Notes: a model not told the origin generated them from the letters alone. DNA of 15,093 nt from Patescibacteria group bacterium (GCA_018609185.1 JAHCSD010000007.1:1-15093), one strand, 5' to 3'. Counted from the stretch's first letter, positions 1 to 5,457 are shown. A program made the numbers and translations.

Positions 1-60
1 TAGGTAAGCCATCCCTAGGTGGCTGCCGCCACGCCCTTCGGGCGGGGTGGACCTCTAACG
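1..60. repeat. two tandem GC-rich hairpins upstream of the rpsP promoter
   Basis: Two adjacent hairpins are visible. The first pairs AGCCA-CC (7-14, one bulged T) with GGTGGCT (18-24). The second pairs CCGCC-A-CGCCC (26-36) with GGGCG-G-GGTGG (40-50) around a TTC loop, 10 pairs with one mismatch. No U-tract follows, so neither is a canonical intrinsic terminator. This could be the 3' end of an upstream transcript or an inserted palindrome like the others in this window. I see no gene that I can name here. Confidence 0.5.
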
Positions 61-63
61 GGA

Positions 64-93
64 TTGACATATTCACCATTCTTTGTTTACACT
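64..93 (+). promoter_or_regulatory. rpsP promoter, sigma70-like
   Basis: TTGACA (64-69), 18-bp spacer, TACACT (88-93). The expected transcription start is about 100-103, at most a few bases before the ATG at 104, so the rpsP message would be leaderless or nearly so. Confidence 0.7.
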
Positions 94-103
94 AGAACGT
101 ACT

Positions 104-754
104 ATGTTAGTTATCCGTTTTCAAAGACGAGGAAGAAAAAACAGGCCATTTTTTAAGATTGTGGTGACTCCCAAAGAAAGCCCTCCCAAGGGCAAGTTTT
201 TGGAACTTTTGGGTTCATACGACCCTCTCAAAAAAGAAAAGATCATTGATAAAGATCGAGTCCTTCACTGGATTGATAAGGGGGCGCAGGTTTCTGCAAG
301 CGTTAATAATCTGTTAGTGCGTGAACAGGTTATTGAAGGAGAAAAGGTTCGTGCACATTCATCTCGCAAGCGAAAAAAGAAAGAACGAGCGGAGAAGCCG
401 AAAGCCGCCCCCGAAGGGGGCGAGCCTCGCCCAGATGATTCTGGGCGGGAAGAAGCAAGTGAAGCTGTAAAAGAAAAGGACACGAAGGAAGCATCGAAAG
501 AGGAGGAAGTAAAAAGCGAGAAGAAAGCACCCGCCAAAGATGAAACTAAGCCAGAAAAAGCAATAAAGGAAACAGAAACCGATCCTCAAGGCAAGAATAT
601 AAAGGCGGGAGGAGACAAGGAAGAAGCCTCCCAGAACGAAGAAAAGCCCCCAGAAGGAGAGGTTAGGGATGAAAAAGTAAAAGAAACGGCAGATGAAGCA
701 AAAACCAAAACCAAAGAAGAGGGTGTAAAAGAGGAGAAACAAGCAAACACTTGA
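104..754 (+). CDS. rpsP: 30S ribosomal protein S16 with long charged C-terminal tail
   Basis: Small-subunit ribosomal protein that binds 16S rRNA during assembly of the body of the 30S particle. Residues 1 to about 80 match the S16 core (start MLVIRFQRRGRKNRPFFKIV, then LLGSYDPL and a terminal helix region). Bacterial S16 is usually about 80-90 residues; this one is 216, because residues 87-216 form a Lys/Glu-rich, low-complexity, probably disordered tail. I chose ATG 104 over the upstream in-frame TTG at 83 because S16 proteins begin at this Met and the -10 box (88-93) overlaps the longer version. Part of the tail (residues about 101-116) is encoded by two tandem GC-rich hairpins (406-422, 428-447). 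There is no ribosome binding site. The core assignment is firm; a function for the tail is unknown. Confidence 0.95.
   Translation: MLVIRFQRRGRKNRPFFKIVVTPKESPPKGKFLELLGSYDPLKKEKIIDKDRVLHWIDKGAQVSASVNNLLVREQVIEGEKVRAHSSRKRKKKERAEKPKAAPEGGEPRPDDSGREEASEAVKEKDTKEASKEEEVKSEKKAPAKDETKPEKAIKETETDPQGKNIKAGGDKEEASQNEEKPPEGEVRDEKVKETADEAKTKTKEEGVKEEKQANT
406..447. repeat. two in-frame hairpins inside the rpsP tail
   Basis: CGCCCCC (406-412) pairs with GGGGGCG (416-422) across GAA. CGCCCAGA (428-435) pairs with TCTGGGCG (440-447) across TGAT. Both stems are perfect and only five bases apart. They encode the Pro/Gly-rich patch within an otherwise Lys/Glu tail, and base use differs from the flanking A-rich sequence. 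A related string, CCCAGATGATTCT, recurs near 5582 in the MITE-like element. Confidence 0.7.
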
Positions 755-757
755 CCC

Positions 758-815
758 CCCACTACTTTTTTAAAAGTGTGGGAGTTAGTCCCACACCAAT
801 AAATTGGTAGTGGGA
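758..815 (+). terminator. overlapping alternative hairpins after rpsP
   Basis: Three helices share arms. CCCAC (758-762) pairs with GTGGG (778-782), enclosing CTTTT/AAAAG. GTGTGGGA (776-783) pairs with TCCCACAC (789-796). TCCCACACCAAT (789-800) pairs with 803-815 with one bulged A. The first and second exclude each other, as do the second and third. No long U-tract follows, so this is a weak terminator or 3'-end protecting structure. Confidence 0.45.
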
Positions 816-816
816 C

Positions 817-845
817 TTGACAAATAATTCTATATGCGTTATCAT
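817..845 (+). promoter_or_regulatory. promoter upstream of khpA
   Basis: TTGACA (817-822), 17-bp spacer, TATCAT (840-845). Predicted start about 852, giving a leader of about 235 nt before the KhpA ATG at 1088. This is the only long-leader arrangement in the first 2 kb. Confidence 0.65.
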
Positions 846-851
846 ACCCCG

Positions 852-1087
852 TTGAGGGAACATACTTGTTTATATGGTAAAAGGTCGAGTATTGTAAGAT
901 TTCATTAAACTGAAAAGAGGTACATTAAGTTTACACCGGTTCGACGGTTCTCATTCGAGTCTGAGCCTGAGGGCTCGTCCCTCAGAGTCGAAGACATGGT
1001 TTCTCTCTTTGAGAGCCTGAGGGCTCCTTAGAGCATCGAATGGCCTGAGCACATCGAAGGGTGAACTTGGTTACGCACGAATATCGT
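852..1087 (+). repeat. khpA leader filled with TTCGA/CTGAGGG palindromic repeats
   Basis: No gene is seen here. The stretch carries a hairpin TTCGA (954-958) / TCGAA (988-992) enclosing CTGAGGG (967-973) / CCCTCAG (979-985). The 14-mer GAGCCTGAGGGCTC, itself a hairpin, occurs at 963-976 and again at 1013-1026. A further degenerate copy reaches about 1061 (CCTGAG..TCGAAGGGT). Related units are at 1408-1452 and 3526-3571. Confidence 0.6.
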
Positions 1088-1408
1088 ATGGCCGCAAAAC
1101 AAGGCGATCAAGAATTCCTTGAGTTTGTTGTAAAGGCCCTTGTAGCTCATCCAGATGAGGTGAAAGTAGATCGAAAAGTGGATGAGATGGGAGTGTTACT
1201 TACACTTAAAGTAAACCCCGAAGACATGGGTCAATTGATTGGCCGCAGTGGATCTACTGCACGAGCGATTCGAAACCTTCTTCGAATTGTGGGCCTCAAA
1301 AATCACGCTCGAGTGAATCTAAAGATTGAAGAACCCGCAGGCCGTGCCCCTCGAGGGGGAGGCTCTGCCGGAGTTCGAGATGACGTCGTGGAAGATCTGA
1401 AGCTCTAA
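1088..1408 (+). CDS. khpA: KH-domain RNA-binding protein (KhpA/YlqC family)
   Basis: Small single-KH RNA-binding protein of the KhpA family, which in other bacteria works with KhpB as an RNA chaperone or regulator and is encoded beside rpsP. The 106-residue product has the family core: DQEFLEFVVKALVAHPDEV, then VDEMGVLLTLKVNPEDMGQLIGRSG, with the GxxG loop GRSG at residues 52-55, and ARVNLKIEEP. I start it at ATG 1088 because the family begins with a Met a few residues before the EFLE motif; an in-frame GTG at 1061 would add nine residues encoded by repeat sequence. The C-terminal stretch after residue 84 (Gly/Arg/Pro-rich) is encoded by a hairpin (1337-1368). No Shine-Dalgarno motif. Its position between rpsP and trmD is the classic one, but rimM, often found here, is absent. 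Confidence 0.9.
   Translation: MAAKQGDQEFLEFVVKALVAHPDEVKVDRKVDEMGVLLTLKVNPEDMGQLIGRSGSTARAIRNLLRIVGLKNHARVNLKIEEPAGRAPRGGGSAGVRDDVVEDLKL
1337..1368. repeat. in-frame hairpin near the 3' end of khpA
   Basis: GCAG-GCC (1337-1343) pairs with GGC-T-CTGC (361-368 of the same thousand, i.e. 1361-1368), and CCCC (1347-1350) pairs with GGGG (1355-1358) around TCGA. The hairpin lies wholly in the variable tail after the KH domain. Confidence 0.5.
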
Positions 1409-1452
1409 CCCGTTCGACAAGCTCAGGGTTATCCTGAGTTGATTGAAGGATA
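1408..1452. repeat. GTTCGACAAGCTCAGGG-type palindromic repeat
   Basis: Begins at the last base of the khpA stop codon. CTCAGG (1422-1427) pairs with CCTGAG (1433-1438) around GTTAT, flanked by TTCGACA on the left and TTGATTGAAGGAT on the right. It is the same family as the units at 954-992 and 3526-3571. Confidence 0.6.
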
Positions 1453-1506
1453 AGCATTTCAAGATCTACCAATAAACGACCTTAACGTTATTTACGTTTT
1501 TAGGGG

Positions 1507-1535
1507 GCAGTGCTACGATGCAATCGTAGCACTGC
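1507..1535. promoter_or_regulatory. perfect 13-bp hairpin just before trmD
   Basis: GCAGTGCTACGAT (1507-1519) and ATCGTAGCACTGC (1523-1535) form a perfect 13-bp stem with a GCA loop, followed by TTTCGTTT and the trmD ATG at 1544. It could be a terminator for khpA (a short, interrupted U-tract is present) or a 5' structure controlling trmD; there are only 8 bases between the stem and the start codon. Confidence 0.6.
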
Positions 1536-1543
1536 TTTCGTTT

Positions 1544-2239
1544 ATGACACGTTTTGATATCCTCACAATATTTCCAGAAATATTCGATAGTTACTTTTCG
1601 GAGTCCATAATCAAGCGCGCGCAAAACAAGCGCTTAGTTAAGATTGGGGTTCACAATTTGCGTGACTGGGCAACTGACAAACACAAAACCGTGGATAACA
1701 GTCCATTCGGGGGGGGGCCGGGAATGGTGATGATGGTAGGCCCAATTTTTAAGGCGGTAACAACCCTAAAAAAAGCAAAAAGCAAAAGGAAAAAGATAAA
1801 AACAATTCTTTTTTCTGCGAAGGGGAAGAAGTTTGATCAAAAAATGGCGCAGAGGTTTTCTAAACTCGATCAGTTGATTATGATTTGCGGGAGATACGAG
1901 GGAGTGGATGAGCGCGTGGCAACACACATTGCTGACTATGAAGTTTCGGTAGGGGATTACATACTAACGGGAGGCGAGCTTCCCGCGATGATTGTGGTGG
2001 ATGCAGTCTCCCGCCTGATTCCCGGCGTAATTAAGGAAGAGTCAATCGAAGAGAAACGATTTCCTTCTTCGGGGGGGGCAGTCTTCCTCGAGCGAGGGCG
2101 GCTCTCCCTCGGAAGTTATCCGGTGTATACTCGCCCTGAAACATTTTCTCCTCAAAGGAGCAAAAACTGGAACGTGCCAAAAGTGCTGCTTTCAGGCGAT
2201 CACAAAAAAATTGAAGAGTGGAGAAGAAAGCATATATAA
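1544..2239 (+). CDS. trmD: tRNA (guanine-N1-)-methyltransferase TrmD, with insertion
   Basis: SPOUT methyltransferase that makes m1G37 in tRNAs with G36, using SAM, and so protects the reading frame. Motifs: MTRFDILTIFPEIF start, SPFGGGPGMVMM (53-64), GRYEGVDERV (116-125), and the trefoil-knot SAM site SVGDYILTGGELPAMIVVDAVSRLIPGV (135-162), then YTRPETF (195-201) and VLLSGDH. It is 231 residues, shorter than the usual 240-250, ending soon after the SGDH/WR motif. Between PGV and YTRP there are about 31 residues where E. coli has about 20; the extra part (about 173-188) coincides with a palindrome at 2083-2115. In a motif-anchored alignment the spot of the catalytic Asp of the H. influenzae enzyme (EEDSF) reads EEKRF here, so Lys171 may replace it. 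G-tracts of 9 (1709-1717) and 8 (2071-2078) could slip. No Shine-Dalgarno motif. Confidence 0.93.
   Translation: MTRFDILTIFPEIFDSYFSESIIKRAQNKRLVKIGVHNLRDWATDKHKTVDNSPFGGGPGMVMMVGPIFKAVTTLKKAKSKRKKIKTILFSAKGKKFDQKMAQRFSKLDQLIMICGRYEGVDERVATHIADYEVSVGDYILTGGELPAMIVVDAVSRLIPGVIKEESIEEKRFPSSGGAVFLERGRLSLGSYPVYTRPETFSPQRSKNWNVPKVLLSGDHKKIEEWRRKHI
2083..2115. repeat. in-frame palindromic insertion in trmD
   Basis: CTTCC (2083-2087) pairs with GGAAG (2111-2115) and GAGGG (2094-2098) pairs with CCCTC (2106-2110), preceded by eight G residues. It encodes the extra residues AVFLERGRLSLG that ordinary TrmD lacks at this position. Confidence 0.6.
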
Positions 2240-2268
2240 AACATGTTGTAAACCTACGATGATAAAAT

Positions 2269-2298
2269 AAAAAAACTGCTTGCGGGCGGCCTTTTTTT
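2269..2298 (+). terminator. probable intrinsic terminator after trmD
   Basis: Seven A (2269-2275), CTGC (2276-2279) able to pair with GCGG (2286-2289), and seven T (2292-2298). The A and T tracts extend the stem. The GC part is short, so strength is uncertain. Confidence 0.5.
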
Positions 2299-2309
2299 AT
2301 GATTATATA
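2280..2309 (+). promoter_or_regulatory. possible promoter for the glycoside-hydrolase-like gene
   Basis: TTGCGG (2280-2285), 17-bp spacer, TTATAT (2303-2308), overlapping the terminator. A start 7 nt downstream would fall on the GTG at 2315, again a leaderless layout. The -35 box is weak. Confidence 0.35.
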
Positions 2310-2314
2310 GGAAA

Positions 2315-3484
2315 GTGGAACTGTGGCATAAAAATTTTGATTATTACAAGCGCGAGCCGTATAGCCCGGGTCTTAAAACCTCGGTAATAGTTCTTGTTGG
2401 AGCTTATGTGAGCGCGCTTTTTGTTATTGGGTTTATGTATATACAATTCTCAAAAGAACTTACCGAGCTTTCTTCTGCTTACATCGAAGAAGAAGCTGAA
2501 AAACCGGATCCTGTATATAGTAAAGGAGTGTATGTTACGAGCTGGACTGCGGGCGGGTCGGGCATGGAGGGTATCATAGCAATGATTAAAGAAACCGAGC
2601 TTAATACCGTGGTGATCGACATGAAAGACTATACGGGAAAAGTTGCGTTTGATACTGACGTTAACCTTGTCGATACCCTTGATCTTGAAGAGATACGCAT
2701 TAATGATTTTCGGGGTTTGGTTCAAAGGCTTCATCAAGAAAATATCTATGTGATTGTGCGTATTTCCGTATTCCAGGATCCCGAACTCGCAAAGAAGCGG
2801 CCTGACCTCGCGCTCAAAAACAAATACACGGGTGGAATCTGGAAAGATAACAGGGGGCTTGGCTGGATGGATCCTGCTTCACGCACAGTATGGAGATATA
2901 TTGTTTCTTTGGCGCAGGAAGCCGCAAACTACGGGGTAGACGAAGTAAATTTTGACTATATCCGTTTTCCTTCAGACGGTAAGCTTTCAAGTATTTCATA
3001 TCCTTTTTGGGACGGGGAAACGCCTAAATACGAAATAATTCGAAGGTTTTATCGCTATCTCTATTCGGGCATGAAGCGTTATCCCGTCTATACCTCCGCC
3101 GATCTTTTTGGTCTCACGCTTGTTAAAACAGGAGACGATGATTTAAATATCGGGCAGCGCCTGGAAGATGCGCTTCCTTATTTTGATTATGTGGCACCCA
3201 TGACCTATCCCTCGCATTACCAGTCGGGTTTTGAGGGAATCAAAAAACCCGCCGAGCATCCCTATGAAGTTATCTCTATTAGTCTTGCGTACGCAAAGGA
3301 ACATTATGGAGAAGAGGTCACCGGGAAGATCCGGCCCTGGCTGCAGGATTTTGATATAGGGGCAATCTATACGGCTGACATGATTAGGCAGGAAAAACAG
3401 GCCGTGTATGATGAGGGGGCTTATGGTTGGGTATTGTGGAATTCGCTTAATCAGTATACGCGGGAGGCGCTTGAGAGAAACTGA
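2315..3484 (+). CDS. membrane-anchored putative glycoside hydrolase (DUF4015 family)
   Basis: Resembles the putative glycoside hydrolase family DUF4015 (TIM-barrel, GH13-like), for which no substrate is firmly known. Residues 1-21 are cytoplasmic, 22-44 form one transmembrane helix, and about 70-385 form the outer domain, so the enzyme would act outside the membrane. Family-like strands: KGVYVTSWTAGG near 69, TVVIDMKDYTGKVAF near 98, YVIVRISVFQDP near 145, VDEVNFDYIRFPSDG (208-222, with Asp214 a candidate catalytic acid), and DYVAPMTYPSHY near 291. GTG is chosen as start: AGGA lies just 2 bases before it, and the residues up to the helix look like a normal cytoplasmic N-terminus. At 389 residues the length suits the family. 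Possible roles are cell-wall or exopolysaccharide processing (inference). Confidence 0.8.
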   Translation: MELWHKNFDYYKREPYSPGLKTSVIVLVGAYVSALFVIGFMYIQFSKELTELSSAYIEEEAEKPDPVYSKGVYVTSWTAGGSGMEGIIAMIKETELNTVVIDMKDYTGKVAFDTDVNLVDTLDLEEIRINDFRGLVQRLHQENIYVIVRISVFQDPELAKKRPDLALKNKYTGGIWKDNRGLGWMDPASRTVWRYIVSLAQEAANYGVDEVNFDYIRFPSDGKLSSISYPFWDGETPKYEIIRRFYRYLYSGMKRYPVYTSADLFGLTLVKTGDDDLNIGQRLEDALPYFDYVAPMTYPSHYQSGFEGIKKPAEHPYEVISISLAYAKEHYGEEVTGKIRPWLQDFDIGAIYTADMIRQEKQAVYDEGAYGWVLWNSLNQYTREALERN

Positions 3485-3485
3485 T

Positions 3486-3514
3486 TTGTTGTTTTATTTT
3501 AGAAATGGTATAAT
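3486..3514 (+). promoter_or_regulatory. extended -10 promoter
   Basis: TTGTTG (3486-3491), 17-bp spacer, TATAAT (3509-3514) with an upstream TGG giving an extended -10. It is one of the best promoters in the window. Predicted start about 3521, 51 nt before the next ATG. Confidence 0.75.
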
Positions 3515-3525
3515 AAAGAAGTATT

Positions 3526-3576
3526 ATGACCCATTCGACAGGCTCAGGGTCATGTTGAGTAATATCGAAACATGAC
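3526..3576 (+). promoter_or_regulatory. two mutually exclusive hairpins, one covering a start codon
   Basis: ATGACCC (3526-3532) pairs with GGGTCAT (3547-3553). GTCATGTT (3549-3556) pairs with AACATGAC (3569-3576), which contains the start codon at 3572-3574. The helices share 3549-3553, so only one can form. The sequence also belongs to the TTCGACAGGCTCAGGGT repeat family. Confidence 0.55.
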
Positions 3577-3823
3577 AGTAGATATATCAGCTCAAAACGT
3601 CTTTTATGTTGTTGGCGCCATAGCAACTGTGGTGCTTACGGTATTTTTAGTTATTGTACTTTGGCGACTCGCGAGGATTTTAGGGCGGGTCGATAAAGTG
3701 AGCGAAGATGTCGAGAGCTGCATCAGTAACGTGTCGCACTTCATGGAAGAGATACGGAAAAAGGCCATTGTGACCGGAATAGCGCTTGCCATTGAAAAAT
3801 TAATTAAAAAAGGCCGGAAATAA
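3572..3823 (+). CDS. small single-pass membrane protein, DUF948-like
   Basis: An 83-residue protein of unknown function. Residues about 9-32 form one transmembrane helix; about 36-62 look like an amphipathic or coiled-coil segment (RVDKVSEDVESCISNVSHFMEEI), and the tail is basic (LIKKGRK). The build resembles short DUF948-type proteins, a weak match. It has its own strong promoter (3486-3514) and a start codon buried in a predicted hairpin. The ATG at 3572 is the only start that leaves the transmembrane helix whole. It lies in front of the pilN-like gene, separated by a repeat element, so a joint role with the pilus genes is possible but not shown. Confidence 0.6.
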   Translation: MTVDISAQNVFYVVGAIATVVLTVFLVIVLWRLARILGRVDKVSEDVESCISNVSHFMEEIRKKAIVTGIALAIEKLIKKGRK

Positions 3824-3970
3824 GGGCTTTGTCCAAGAGCGCAAGCGATTGGTTACAAAACCTTACCCCGTTAGATGAGCGAGCTCTGCGAGCTCTATCT
3901 AACGGGGTGCTCACTGTTCTAACAACTCAACGTCACAAACAAGTTTGTTCGTTTCGTTGAGAATAGTGGC
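3824..3970 (+). repeat. 147-bp structured stop-to-start element, copy 1
   Basis: Fills exactly the gap between the stop codon at 3821-3823 and the ATG at 3971. Order: GGGCTTT, a variable hairpin, AAAACCTT, a conserved hairpin ACCCCGTTAGAT (3865-3876) / ATCTAACGGGGT (3897-3908), GCTCA, TTCTAAC (3917-3923), a second variable hairpin (CTCAACG / CGTTGAG enclosing ACAAAC-AA-GTTTGT), then TGGC just before the ATG. Copy 2 is at 9480-9623; the 57-base core (3857-3913) is nearly identical there. Confidence 0.8.
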
Positions 3971-4528
3971 ATGTTAAAACTTAACTTACTTCCTCCAAAG
4001 CAAAAAGAAACATTTGAGTGGGAGAAAAACCGACGACTTGCTATTTTCAGTTCGGGAGTATTTTCTCTGTTTCTTTTACTTTTTGGAGGACTTTTATTCA
4101 GCGGTGTTGTCTATAACCGGATTCAACTTGAACCACTTGCCGAGTCCATTCGGCGAGAAGAGGTTCGCGAAGAGACTCGGAGAGCAGAAAGCCTGGAATC
4201 AGACACAAGAGCATTTGTGAAAAAGCTCCGAAATGTCCGCCAGATTCAGAAAGAGCGCGATGGTTATGAACTCGTATTGCGAGAACTCGCCCTCTTGCCG
4301 CCTTCAGGAGTTGTCTTTTCATCTGTGAATATTCGAGAGGAGCTTTCCGGCGAAGATACCACAAAGACCGTACGAATAGAGGGGCATGCCGATACGCGTG
4401 ACCAGGTCATAGTCATGGAAGGCACCATAAAACGACACGCACGTTTTACCGATTTAGTATCCCCGTTTTCAAACAAGAACCAAGAAAGGGATATCAATTT
4501 TACGTTCACATTCACTATTATTCCTTGA
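3971..4528 (+). CDS. pilN: PilN-like type IV pilus assembly protein
   Basis: Likely inner-membrane platform protein of a type IV pilus or related pseudopilus machine; PilN links cytoplasmic PilM to PilO. The N-terminus MLKLNLLPPKQKE matches the INLLPPxxK motif with which PilN binds PilM. One transmembrane helix spans about 23-47, a charged coiled-coil follows (about 52-98), and the C-terminal part (about 99-185) would be the small ferredoxin-like domain. The length of 185 residues is typical. The downstream PilO-like gene starts 4 bases after the stop, so the two are co-transcribed. No pilM is seen upstream; its place is taken by a small membrane protein and a repeat element. No Shine-Dalgarno motif is present. 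Identification rests on motif, topology and neighbour. Confidence 0.8.
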   Translation: MLKLNLLPPKQKETFEWEKNRRLAIFSSGVFSLFLLLFGGLLFSGVVYNRIQLEPLAESIRREEVREETRRAESLESDTRAFVKKLRNVRQIQKERDGYELVLRELALLPPSGVVFSSVNIREELSGEDTTKTVRIEGHADTRDQVIVMEGTIKRHARFTDLVSPFSNKNQERDINFTFTFTIIP

Positions 4529-4531
4529 GTT

Positions 4532-5077
4532 ATGAAACTTGAACCAAAGAAAAAATTTTATATCACGCTCGCACTTGCCGTCCTGGTGCCCGTCTTCCTT
4601 GGCGCATTTCTTATCTTCCCTGTCTTTAATTTACTCAAGAAAACATCAGGAGACTTTTCACAAAGTCGGGAAGAGCTGGCCCGTCTTTCGGAACGACAAA
4701 AGCAGTTGGGTAATCTCGAAAGCACCTATAAAGAGAACAAAGAGTTTCTGGAAAAAATTGAAGAGGCGTTATACGAACAAGACGTGGACGATCTCGAATT
4801 TATATTACTCATAGAAGATATTGTAAAAAAGACAGGGAACACTCATACACTTTCTCCTCCCCGATATATTGATTCTGGTGATGCTTCCTACTTTTCTTCT
4901 TCTGTGAGTCTTCAGGGTTCGTTTAAAGATTTACTTGGATTTCTTGAGCTTTTTAATACCATGAAGTTTTATAGCAACATCGACGGCATTACGGTTCGAA
5001 ATGCGGGGAAAAGGATAGCTCCGGGAGTAAGCCCGTTGCTCGAGACAAATATATCGTTTAAAGTCTTTACCCGGTAG
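4532..5077 (+). CDS. pilO: PilO-like type IV pilus assembly protein
   Basis: Partner of PilN in the inner-membrane alignment complex of type IV pili. Residues 10-33 are one transmembrane helix, about 38-80 a coiled coil (DFSQSREELARLSERQKQLG), and about 85-181 a compact domain with FILLIEDIVKKTGN and the LQGSFKDLLGFLELFNTMKFY stretch typical of PilO-type folds. It is 181 residues, within the family range. It follows the pilN-like gene by 3 bases and has no ribosome binding site of its own, which suggests translational coupling. The call depends partly on order pilN-pilO; sequence alone would only say bitopic coiled-coil protein. Confidence 0.78.
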   Translation: MKLEPKKKFYITLALAVLVPVFLGAFLIFPVFNLLKKTSGDFSQSREELARLSERQKQLGNLESTYKENKEFLEKIEEALYEQDVDDLEFILLIEDIVKKTGNTHTLSPPRYIDSGDASYFSSSVSLQGSFKDLLGFLELFNTMKFYSNIDGITVRNAGKRIAPGVSPLLETNISFKVFTR

Positions 5078-5078
5078 T

Positions 5079-5098
5079 ACAACTTATTTCTAAGTTGT
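5079..5098. terminator. short hairpin after pilO
   Basis: ACAACTTA (5079-5086) pairs with TAAGTTGT (5091-5098) around TTTC, starting one base after the stop codon. There is no U-tract, so it is more likely a processing or attenuation site than a full terminator. Confidence 0.45.
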
Positions 5099-5115
5099 CC
5101 CACCGGACTCGCCCA

Positions 5116-5457
5116 ATGAAGCCTCGATATCCATCGATAATTAAACTCGCAGGGTCAAAGATCGCTCATTCACCCGAATTATACAAGGAGCATTATGCAA
5201 AAGTATTGCTCGTGTTCTTTATCATTCTTATCGGTATTTGGGGGTGGCTGTTTCATACTTATGCATTGCGTCCGGCGAGTTCTAAACTCGAGACCACGGT
5301 TCCCATTACAACTATTCCTCAAGATTTATTGCAAGAGACCTTGAAAGATATTAATGTTCGGGAAGAAGCATTCAATAATCCGGAGTTTGAGAGTGGTGAG
5401 GATCCGTTTCGTGTTTCTGCGCCTCCGGAGCCGGTGTCCGAAGAGGTTGTTGAGTAG
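5116..5457 (+). CDS. single-pass membrane protein following pilNO
   Basis: A 113-residue protein I do not recognise by sequence. The N-terminal 28 residues are basic and cytoplasmic, about 29-50 form a transmembrane helix (VLLVFFIILIGIWGWLF), and the outside part is short, acidic and proline-rich towards the end (EDPFRVSAPPEPVSEEVVE). It holds the position of pilP in classic pilMNOP order, but lacks room for the PilP beta-domain. I prefer ATG 5116 to the in-frame TTG at 5095, since the TTG lies within the hairpin at 5079-5098. The stop codon touches the MITE-like element that begins at 5457. Confidence 0.6.
   Translation: MKPRYPSIIKLAGSKIAHSPELYKEHYAKVLLVFFIILIGIWGWLFHTYALRPASSKLETTVPITTIPQDLLQETLKDINVREEAFNNPEFESGEDPFRVSAPPEPVSEEVVE

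Noticed and set aside
1..60. TAGGTAAGCC plus hairpins as the 3' part of RNase P RNA.
   Set aside because: Only a short motif resembles it; the expected downstream conserved segments and closing stem are missing before the rpsP promoter.
359..742. Long hydrophobic minus-strand open frame opposite the rpsP tail.
   Set aside because: The complement of Lys/Glu codons always gives a Phe/Leu-rich frame; no promoter or start signal supports it.
752..754. Recoding of TGA (code 25, as in Gracilibacteria and SR1).
   Set aside because: TGA ends several well-bounded genes here (rpsP, the glycoside-hydrolase-like gene, pilN, the 5771 gene) at the expected lengths.
963..1026. Repeated GAGCCTGAGGGCTC as a small CRISPR array.
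   Set aside because: Only two copies, each palindromic and in variable context, and no cas genes.
3865..3908. GTTAGAT and ATCTAAC in the shared hairpin match integron attC core-site patterns (GTTRRRY, RYYYAAC).
   Set aside because: The order is inverted relative to an attC site, the spacing (about 20 bp) is too short, and no integrase or cassette structure is present.
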